A DNA stretch of 64,000 nt from Apostichopus californicus (lineage: Eukaryota; Echinodermata; Holothuroidea; Aspidochirotida; Stichopodidae), in the NCBI GenBank assembly GCA_020650975.1, contig JAIPMN010016776.1, positions 1 to 64,000 on the forward strand. Reading direction: 5' to 3'. Under the pieces are notes generated by a model. It ran no database searches and was not told where the DNA came from. It was given only the letters and a program-made list of their open reading frames with translations. Positions 28,501 through 40,500 of this stretch are shown here, piece after piece (positions within the stretch are counted from its first letter, which is position 1; every line of letters starts with the position of its first letter). Both the position numbers and the translations under genes were made by a program.

Positions 28501-31500
28501 CCTGAAAGAAGGTGAAAGAAGCGTTAGAATTAGAAATAGAATTGCATCACAGAAATAGAAATAGAATTGCATAACAGAAATAGAAATAGAATTGCATAAC
28601 AGAAATAGAAATAGAATTGCATAACAGAAATAGAAATAGAATTGCATAACAGAAATAGAAATAGAATTGCATCATAGAATTGCATCAGGGAGTGTTAGCT
28701 CAGTGGTTAACGCCGGTGCCTTTCAATCATAAGGTCCCGAGTTCGAGTCACTCCAAGATTAATATACGTCGTCCAGTTACAGAGTTGTTGACAATTGACA
28801 ATTCATAATCATGGACGTTAAAATATCAATCTAAGAGACTGACTTCGGTGAGCTTGCGGCTTTGATAAGCCAATGATGGCTTCTTCGCGAGTTCCTGCTT
28901 GCTGGAGGATCTAAAATACATACAAATACATACATACACACAATCAACAGCAACTGGGTATTTTCTCAGCCCTTTTTGTACACTGCCCCCTGGTCAACCT
29001 CAACCCTGGTTCAATTAACCATATCACATGTATGCCAACGCTCATTTACTGCAACTTTGTGGCCATTAAACTATGGTCTACTTCAACATAGTACATGTTT
29101 ACCTTAGTGCACATCAAGCTTAAGTACAATTCATCCAGTGTGCACACTTCATCTCTGATGTAAACTAACCATGATGCACTGCAACTCTGCTGCAACTCAC
29201 TGGAATACCACAACCACAGTACACTTTAACTTAAGCACACTTAAAACATGAACTCCACATGATGCACTTTAACATATATGCACTTCAAAGGTTATCACTT
29301 TTAGTTTGCAAATGCTATTTACAAATGGATAAGCCAATTTGTTTTTTTTTCTTTTTGATAAGAGATCACCGGGCTAGGATGATAATGCTGCAGTTATCTC
29401 AATCACAACAAGGGTATTAAGTCAGATATCTAATTTAGAGTAAATATTTGTCTCCAAATCCCTTTATCTACCTTCATGCTTGATTTTTGTAGATAATTTG
29501 AGACTCACCGATATCCCCTGAGGATGGGGTCAGTGTAATTTGACCAGTGGCCGGAGATGATCCGTCGTATAAATACCTCAATACAATACGGTAAATGCTC
29601 TGCCGGTCAACGTCGATGGAAACCATGACAACTGGCTGCAAGATGGAAGAAAGTAGTACTAATCAGAACACAAGAATTCTATTTTTGTTAATGGTTTTGT
29701 CAAAAAGTAATTCACCCATTTGTTATCACTTCATAAGAGAATTTTCTACTGCAAATTATAGAGATTTATAAGACTTTGACAAATTTGACTGAGAATGTCG
29801 ATTATGAATAAAACTGAGGCTTCTGGCAAACTAGTAGACAGTATTTTTGGCTTTTGGTCACACTTGCGTGCGACCATTTTACAAAGAGAACTGATTATTG
29901 ATTCCAGCTTCAACTTAACCTGGCTGAGATATTCCCCAAACTATTTTATCTCCAAATTGACACATTTGCACTGGTCATTTAATAGTTTATCAGAGTCTGA
30001 AAATGTATCACCCTTAATGTTATACATTCATGTTAATTTTAAATGTATAACTTTTTTTCTAATAGGGTTGTGAATGAGTGGAACGGTTTGCCTGAGAAAG
30101 TTGTACTTGCAAGTAGTGTCAATGGGTTTAAGAATGCTTTGGACAAGCACTTTAAGCATTGTAATCGGGTCTGAGTGTTTGTGTCTTCAGGTTTTTTTTT
30201 CTCTCCTATAGGGTCCTAGATGGGGACTTGAGTGTCCCGCCTGGTCCTTTTTTCCTACTAAACTAAACTTAATTAAACAAAACTATGTTCAAGTCTTAAG
30301 CAGATTAACACAGATTAACAAAGATTTTCACAGACTTACACAGATTTTCACAGACTTAAACAGATTTCCAAAGACTTACACAGACTTACAAAGATGTACT
30401 GTCTTTTCTAGGTTTGCTGAATAAAGAAAATGTTCTCTTTTGATACTGTTAAAGATGTGCATGTATTTAAATGTGAACCTGACTTAACTTCCAGAAAGCT
30501 ATGTTAATACAGACACTGTCTACATTATAACCAATCTGGTCCATGATTGGTGCTTCTTGATATAACCAGCCAATCAAACACTCAAGCAGACTATTGTAGG
30601 AATGATGTCACAAACCTGAATTGATGACATCACAGCATATCCAAGGTAACTGAATTCTGGGAATTCTTTATTGTCGTAACCAATCCTGGGACGTGTTCCA
30701 GTAGGAGTGAAGCCACTTTCAATCTCAAACTTAATTTGGTGCAAGCTTGGGAAAAAGTGAAGCTGAGCTGGTCTGTAAAAAGAAAAAGAAATGTGCTGAG
30801 GCAACATGTATAAATAAAGAGTACTATAGGTAAATGATATGCTGCTGAAAAACCTGACAGAACAAGTGAGTTACTGAATGTAAAACTGATTCACACCTGT
30901 ATGAAGTACTTTAGAGTGACAAGGATTCACTTGAAATAGGTTATTTTTATCTTCCTAGAATTCGCTCATTATATTTTAGCAAAGAACAGCTCACTGTGTC
31001 CTTGTATATTCACAACACAGACTCTGTCCTTCCCTTTCTTCACTAATGAAACCAACCAATGCCTACTATGTTGTATTTACACTGACCAGGCTCCACCAAC
31101 CAGCACAACCATCTCCCCACCCATTCCCCTCTTCTGAATATATTAACAGTCAGCTTAACATTCTATATAGTCAAGTAACCCCCAAAGCACCATCTTCCAC
31201 CCCCCCCCCTCCCCTCCCAGATGCATGCACACTGCTGATTCACTCTTTTCAGGACTAGCATTCTGTTGCATAGCATCTTCAATACTCACTGTGCACAGTT
31301 CCGTCCACTAACTCTTGCTCTACAAACACACTGACCGGTGTTCTTATCACAGACATTACTAAAGGAGCCACCACCATCTTCCACCCCCCCCCCCTCATCC
31401 CCAGATGCACACACACACACACACATACTTCTGATTCACTAGCATTCTGTTGTATAGCATCTTTAATACTCACTGTGCACAGTTCCGTCCACTAACTCTT

Positions 31501-34500
31501 GCTCTACAGACACATTGACCGGTGTTCTTATCACAGACATTACTAATGGAGCCACCAACATCACAGCCACAATCTGAAAGACATAACGATAACACTCATT
31601 GAATGCTGTAATACTAAACAAACAGTATCTAGTAAGTCTCTCATACAGCTTACAGGTTAAGACAAGACAAAACTACAAACCATCCTGAATTATATTCTTG
31701 GAAGTAATAACACAGTATACAAGAACAAGGTCAGTGGAATATTGTAGCAGTGTATGAAAGCAGCACCATGATTCATCTGTTTACGCTTACCTATTTATCC
31801 AAATTCATTATTAGCCTCCAATCTATAAGAAACATCTTTGCACTCTTACACCAAGTAATTAAACAAGATATGATTAATAAGGTATTGCAATATGAGGGCA
31901 GTATACAGGTGAAGAGGTGGTGTGTTAGAAAAGTCTGGCCCCCAACCATTAGGTTTGTGTTTCTAAACCACAACAAGAACCAGCTTCTCATGACCTATTC
32001 AAAATGGTCACAGTGCTTGAACAGAGCCTCTTCCCCAGAAATGTATTTCTGGTTTGTGAATTGGAAAATGGGGTACTGTTCTTTGAATGGTTTCAAAACA
32101 ACTTTGTTCACCATAGCTGCCCTGCAGTGATAATGTATTGGTTCCTTTCACCTCTCCTCAGTATTTGAGAAAGTGGTCAAATGCCGAGGTACACTAGATC
32201 TTGTCTGTCGGATGTGGATGTTAAATAGCTGTCCAGGGAGCAGGAAGGAGTCAACACTCATAGAAGAGATAAGGATTCACACACAACATTCTTCTCTTGG
32301 CTTCCCAACTCTTGGGATATATGTAACTAAATTAATCATCATGGTATATAATATATCCATTGATCCATTTACCTACCTACACATCCAAAATCAGGATATA
32401 ACATATCCATTGATCCATCTACCTACCTACACATCCAACATCAGGGTATAACATATCCATTGATCCATCTACCTACCTTCACATCCAACATCAGGGTATA
32501 ACATATCCAATGCTCCATCTACCTACCTACACATCCAACATCAGGGTATAACATATCCATTGATCCATCTACCTACCTACCTACCTACACATCCAACATC
32601 AAGGAATAACATATCCATTGATCCATCTACCTACCTACACATCCAACATCATAACATATCCATATATATACTTACCTACACATCCACCATCAGGCTATAA
32701 CATATCCATTTATTACTTACCTACACATCCAAATGCATTACCAGCCTCCAGTCTATAGTAGCCATCTTTACATTCATGACACTGCTGGCCTCCTACGGCA
32801 GCCTTACAGAGACACTGACCTGATGTCTGAAATGAAACAGAAACACTTGGTCTGATAATTATAATTATCTCAAGATATTACATATCAATCATAAACCCTA
32901 AACTATTATGATCCACAGAGATTCACATTTCTGTTATACAGGGAATGGATATATGAATGGACAGCTTCGTACTGATGAAGGCATACCAAAACTGGCCATT
33001 CTAGCTGATGTTGTAAATTAAATCCTGAAATTCACCAAAGAGTTTAACAGTTAATGTATGAATGTCTGTACGTTGAGCATACTGATTCAAGTGTAACATT
33101 GAACCTCAAGGTTCGTTACCAATGTTATGCAAATCACAATTGTAAGCATGAGAGCCTCAATTTAATTGAGTGAAAACATTTTCTTAAAGAGACAGCTGGA
33201 GAGTGAAATAAAATTAAGGAATAGCAGCATCTCAATCATACATCATGGCTGTACTGCTGAGAGAAGAAAGTTCTGAAAACAACACAATCCGTTTTACACA
33301 AAAGCTCTGAATATCAAAACTATATCTCTATATAAAGTTAACCATCAAATTCAGAGAAATACATGAATTTTCATTCTTTTGACAACTGAAAATACCTAAT
33401 CTTGCAAAGTTTTGTTAAATATCAATAAAATGACAAACCACATCACAAACAGCAAGTCCAGAAACTGTTCCTTCGATAAAGCAGTCACATGACTCACAGC
33501 CAGCTGGGTTGCTACGCTGAAGGTTGTAGTAGAGTGGAGCGCACGAATCACAAGCTCGTCCAATCACATTGGCTTTACAAGTACAGGCACCCTTTTAAGA
33601 AATAGCAGGTAAATAAATGTGAGTTTTCTTTTGAATTATCCAAACAATATACAAAAGTGAGCAAGATTCCAGAAACTGCTTTCTGAGTATACCTCTTCAC
33701 AGCCTATATGGCATTGCCAATATCTCCCAGTACATCACATTCAAGCAGTGTCCCAACTTAAGGTGACATGCAAGTCTCAATGTGAGTTGTATATCAGCAT
33801 CACTCCCCATAAATGGCCCAGTACATCACATTCAAGCAGTTACCCAACTTACGGTGACCAAGTGTCACTGTGGGTTGTATATCAGCATCACTCCCCACAA
33901 ATGATTTCCCACTTTTCTGATTGGGGTTTGATATGGGATTAGTTCTTCTAACATTGATTGCTCATATCTCCCTCTAGAATGCATTCAGTGTCATTCCCCA
34001 CTAATAATCCACATTTCGGAGTGGGCTTGAAATAGTATAAGTTTCTCCTACCTGTGTTTGCCCACATCTCCCTGTGGGTTGTCCTGGACGCTCTATCACT
34101 CCAGCAGGATCACAGTTGCATTCCTCACAGTTAGGATAGTTGTAAAATCCCTCAGCGCACGAATCACAGGTTCGGCCCTGGTAACCGCGGCGACAGCTAC
34201 ACTGACCTGTGAGCTCAACACAAAGAATGCTCCGAGAGCCACTTCTGCTACAGTCACAGGCTGTTGAAATAACAAAAGTCCATTGTCAAATAAATTCAAG
34301 CTTCACTAAAATGAGAATTTTGAACACTCTTCAAGTACCTGTGGTACACAGTCCATCAGAAAACAATAGAGATGTAGCCTTGCCCTCTCCCACCTCCCTT
34401 GAACCCCACACCTGGAACACTCTCACTCCTGGCCCACCATCATCCCTGGGCCACCCCTATCCATGACACGCCCACTCCTTGCCCACCAACATCCCTCGGC

Positions 34501-37500
34501 CACCCCCTATCCATGGAACACTCTCACTCCTGGCCCACCATCATCCATGGGCCACCCCTATCCCTGGCTAACTCTCACTCCTGGCCCACCATCATCCATG
34601 GGCCACACCTATCCCTGGCTAACTCCCACTCCTGGCCCACCATCATCCCTGGGCCACCCCTATCCATGGCACACCCACTCCTTGCCCACCAACATCCCTC
34701 GGTCACCCCCTATCCATGGAACACTCTCACTCCTGGCCCACCATCATCCATGGGCCACCCCTATCGCTGGCTAACTCTCACTCCTGGCCCACCAACATCC
34801 CCGGCCACCCCTATCCCTGGCTAACTCCCACTCCTGGCCCACCACCATCCTTGGCCTCCCTATTCCTGGCCCACTCCTTTAATACTTACCGAAGCAGTCC
34901 GGATATCTATAATAGCCATTGGCACACATGTCACATTTAAGTCCATCAAATCCAGCCTGGCAGTAACACTGACCACCCTCAGAACAACCCTCATACTGAG
35001 AGCCCTTAGAGTCGCATCCACATTCTGCAAGGAAAAAAATATAAAATTCAAAACCCACATTGATAAGATGCCATCACAAGCATACATTCCTGGTTAACTA
35101 TTGTGGCCAATGAGACATCACAAATTAACACACCTAAAGTGTAACAGTTGAGTTTGCAGAGACAGAAAAAGTTTACATTCAAAATATTACCTACCTAACA
35201 GAAAGCATATATCTTTTTAGAGCATTATCCTACGGAGACAGATTCATCATTTTTATTCCAAGCATTACTCAGAATAATATACATATCATCACCTACTTGA
35301 GCAACCTCATTACTTACCTCGACTGATACACCTTACCTATCTAATCAGAGTATGTGTTATTTATGCAGACAGATTAACTTTACCTAATTATTCAGAATGT
35401 TACTCATTTAGACTGAGTAAACTTAAACTATATCTTCAGTTTACTTGATTAACCTGATTAAACTAATCAGTGTTACCTATCTTGACTGAGTTACCTTACC
35501 TATTTGTTCAGTATTTTTTATTTAGACTGAGTAACAATACCTATTCAATCAGAGTGTTCCTTAGGTAGATGGAGTAATTCAATACACATATATTCAGAGT
35601 GTTACCTACATACATGATGAACATAACCTATATGTTCAGAGTGTTACTTAAGACTGAGTAACCTTACCAATATGTTCAATGTATTTTATTAACCTGATTA
35701 ACTTAATCAGAGTGTTATACCTATCTTGACTGGGTTACCTTACCTATATATCCTGAGTGTTACCTACATACATGATGAACCTTACCTATATATTCAGAGT
35801 GTTACCTACATACATGATGAACCTTACCTATATATTCTGAGTGTTACCTACATACATGATGAACCTTACCTATATGTTCAGAGTGTTACCTACATACATG
35901 ATGTTCCTTACCTATATATTCAGAGTGTTACCTACATACATGATGAATCATACCTAGATATATTCAGAGTGTTACCTACTGTACATACATGATGAACCTT
36001 ACCTATATATTCAGAGTGTTACCTACATACATGATGAACCTTACTTATATATTCAGAGTGTTACCTACATACATGATGAACCTTACCTATATGTTCAGAG
36101 TGTTACTTAAGACTGAGTAACCTTACCTTTATGTTCAGTGTATGTTATGTACCTGATTAACCTAATCAGAGTGTTATACCTATCTTGACTGGGTTACCTT
36201 ACCTATATATTCAGAGTGTAGCTTATTAAGACTGTGTAATATTACCTATATGTTCAGAGCATTACCTATTAAGGCTGCGTTACCTTACCTTTATGTTCTG
36301 AGTGTTACCGACCGCTACTGATTCACCTTACCTATACATTCAGAGTGATTAACCTTACCTATATGTTCAGACTGTTACTTATTTAGATTGATTAACCTTA
36401 CCTTTATGTTCAGAGTGTTACCTATTTAGACTGAGTAACCTTACCTACTTATTCAGAGAGTTTCTTACATACCTCTACATTCTGGGAAGCCATAGTAACC
36501 CACAGCGCATGTGTCACATCTGCCTTCAAAGTTTACCTTGCAGATGCAGGCACCAGTGGATGGTTCACATACCTCATCAGTTACACCAAAAGGACTACAT
36601 GAGCAATCTGCAAAAAATACATAAAAATAAATCTCAAATCACTAAAACCATCAAAGGTTACATGATATGAAAAATTCTTCCCACTTTTGATGTGATAACA
36701 TCACTTTGTGAACAATAGATGCCTGTCAACATATTGTTACAAAGATTCTGAGAATGACTCTGTACTGAAAAGCTTTGTCTTAGACTGTTTAAACAAATGA
36801 GATTAACAAAACTTGCAGCCAGTGATGACAATTGTGTCTCTGAGAGCATATCCCTGCCTCTCTTCACTCTCTCATGAAGAGACACAGCTTTATTTCATCA
36901 GTAGATTTACGAACATGTGCTGCAGTATTAACAGAGATGGTCGATGACCTAAGTAGTTTATTGCATGTGATGTTCAAACATAGCAATATGAAACTATTAG
37001 AATCTGTTAGAATCTATGTTCGAGTTAGGGTCTGTTTCACTACTAAACAAAATCAGTGAAGAGCTCCATCATACCAATATGGTTTATCTTTCTTTAAAGA
37101 GCCCTTTTCAAAAAATTGAGCATAAAATAGTAGTAAAGTTACACTTAGTTTCATTCCAACTACTTCTTCTTCAAGGATGATATTGTTGCAATACATTATT
37201 CTGTAACATGGGAAGGGCATGGGAAGGGCATGGGAAGGACATGGGAAGGACATGGAAAAGACATGGGAAGGACATGGGAAGATTGACTTACCCTGACAGT
37301 TAGGGAATCCATAGAAACCATTTGCACATTCATCACACGTACGTCCACCATAAGTGTCCTGACATCGGCACTGGCCGCTACCTTCATCACAAGATCCACC
37401 ACGTGACCCTCTCCTGTCACAGTCACAGGCTGTCACAATGACAAAGAAGAGTAGGTTATATAACATTTAACAGCTCAGTACAAAATAAGAACACAAACTT

Positions 37501-40500
37501 ATTGTAAATGGATCAATTTCTGTCAAGACAAAACCAAAAATGTTTTGTACTGTAAATGTATTTATTGGTTTATGAATAATATATTACATTTTACCACAAC
37601 TATTTGCAGCCAAGTGACACCAAGATGGTGTGGAAACTATTAGCCTCATAACACAGAAAACATCAAGATGACATGGGAACTAAAGTCTCATAACACCAGA
37701 CAACACCAGTGTGGAAACTATAGCCTCATAACACCAGACAACACCAAGATGGTATAGGAACTAAAGTCTCATAACACCAGACAACACCAAGATGGTGTGG
37801 AAACTAAAGTCTCATAACACCAGACAACACCAGTGTGGAAACTATAGCCTCATAACACCAGACAACACCAAGATGGTATACAGTAGGAACTAAAGCCTCA
37901 TGAACATCAGACTGGTCATAAACAATATTCTTTAAAGTGTATAGTGTTTAGTATTCTAAATTACTTTAATAATGCCACTGCCTGTTTGAGTAAGTTCATT
38001 GAACCAGCTTGCCTACAAGTAACTTTTACCTTCACAAGCGGCATAAACTTCAGGGGTGCTTTTTTCTCCAAAACATTCAAAAATAGTGTCCCTGATTCCA
38101 CATGAACCTTAAACCATCAGGGATGCTTGAGCTAATAACAGACATTAATATAATGCCAACTTTCACTTATATGATCAACTAATAACAAAACAAGTAATTC
38201 CCCTCCCCTCTATGTTCATATAATCTGATGTCCTGTATGCTGATGTTACATCACTTATGCCAAGGCGATTCAAAAACCAAGTTCAGCTCCAGGGACAATT
38301 ATGTCATCAGGTCTCACTGTGGAAGTCTACATATATTTCATGATACATTCATGGACATATGAGAAAAGTTAATTCTTCATCCCATAATCACCAATGCCAC
38401 CTGCTTGACCCAAGACTGCAGCCGCATCTGTCCTCCGAATTTCATCAACCCTGCTTATTCAATTCTTTCATTATTCCTGTTCCTGAATTAACATCCCTGT
38501 GGTCATCTAGTGTATGTACTCTGTCATCCCAAAATGTCCTTTATCTGCATCTCATCCAGTGTCCTGTACACTTTGAGGTCAGTGTCCCCACGTCACCATC
38601 TAGTGATCACCACCAATTGAGCATTCCCCCATCAATTACCCGCATCAATTTATAGTATCTTCTATTCTCTGCTGGTTACCCAATTCTAAAATGATTCATA
38701 ACTTGGTCACAAATGGCTTTGCATCACTGCTATGGATATATCCACATGTTTTGATAATATACACTCTTACATATCACCACATCTATGTATCCACATGTCT
38801 TGATAATATACACTCTTACATATCACCATGGACATAGATGTATCCACATGTTTTGATAATATACACTCTTACATATCACCATGGATATAGATGTATCCAC
38901 ATGTTTTGATAATAAACATTCTGACATATCACCATATCCACATGTCTTCTGATCTACACTCTTTATGTTACCATGGATGTAGATGTATCCACATGTTTTG
39001 ATAACCTACACTCTTAGATGTCACCATGGACATAGATGTATCCACATGTTTTGATAATATACATTCTTACATATCACCATGGATATCCACATGTTTACAT
39101 ACCACCATGGACATAGATGTATCCACATGTTTTGATAACCTACACTCTTAATGTCACCACTGATATAGATGTATCCACATGTATTGATAATCTACACTCT
39201 TACATATCAACATGGACATATATGTTACCACATGTTTTGATAATATACACTCTTACATACCACCATGGATATATATGTATCCACATGTTTTGATAATATA
39301 CACTCTTTCATATCACCATGGATATATATCCACATGTTTTGATAATCTACACTCTTACATGTCACCACTGATATAGATTTACCCACATGTTTTGATAATA
39401 TACACTCTTTTGTCAAGATGTCATGACACACAGCATCTACTTCAATGGAAAGATTTTTTCCCCATAAGTTTTCTTCTTATTTTCCTTTCCAACTCTATAA
39501 GCAACATATATTTCACAGCTGATTCTCAGGCCTAATTCACAGCTGAACTTAGCCCTCTCTGATACAGACCAAAATCAGCTTCAACAGATCGGTCGATGTA
39601 CTACATATTTCAAAATGGAAGAAATTCAATCCAAGACACCAGATTGTTGCTCAGAGTATAACCTGGAAGTCGGATCCCCCCCTCAGTAATGACATTTGCA
39701 GAGCAACATAAACAAGATAGATGGCAAAGGTCAATGCATCCCTGTCAAATTTACAATTTTCTCATGCCCTATTTACCCCCTTCTATTGTCAATCTTCTCT
39801 TAGCTAAACATACTCTCAAAAGACTGCCTGCCTCCATTTCCTTAACTCAAGGCACTTTGCAAATATTGACTCTGCATAGAAGGGGTAATTCTAGGCTTCG
39901 AAGAAGACAGTTTTGGCTCGGTGACCTATTGATTGCAAAGACAATGGCAGTGTAGGGTTAGGAAGCACAGTCAGTATAGAATAAAGTTGTCAAGTCTAAT
40001 AGTATGTCAGGAAGTTTGTATCATTCAAATTTTATGATGATGTAATGACATGCAAGCAGATGCCAAGACAATACCAAGGGCATCCTAACATCAATGTTGG
40101 AAGGGAGATGGAATGACTGGATAAATTAGAAAGAGTTGTTGGAGGGGTTGGATAAATTACAGAGAGTCTTTGAAGGGACTGGATTAATTTAAAAAATTCT
40201 TTGGAGGGACTGGATAAATAAGTGGAAAGATTCTTTGGAGGGACTGTATAAATTCGAAGAGTTGTTTGAGGGACTGGATAAATTAGAAAGAGTTGCTGGA
40301 AGGACTGGATAAATTAGAAAAAGTTGTTGGAGAGCCTGGATAAATTAGATCAAGTCTTTGGAGGGACTGGATAAATTAGAAAGAGTCTTTTGAGGGACTG
40401 GATAAATAACAGTCTTTGTAGGGACTGGATAAATTAGAAAGAGTTGCTGGAAGGACTGGATAAATTAGAAAGAGTCTTTGGAGGGACTGTATAAATTAGA

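Noticed and set aside
28688-28756. Possible tRNA gene on the plus strand
   Set aside because: The acceptor stem pairs, but the anticodon arm is poor and a SINE body with ATACATAC tail follows directly.
34390-34940. Long proline-rich plus-strand open frames of up to 141 codons
   Set aside because: They lie wholly in the C-rich minisatellite, occur in several frames at once and follow the repeat period.
35726-35992. Plus-strand frame with repeated Tyr-Leu-Tyr-Ile peptides
   Set aside because: Translation of the 42-bp minisatellite, whose length is a multiple of three.
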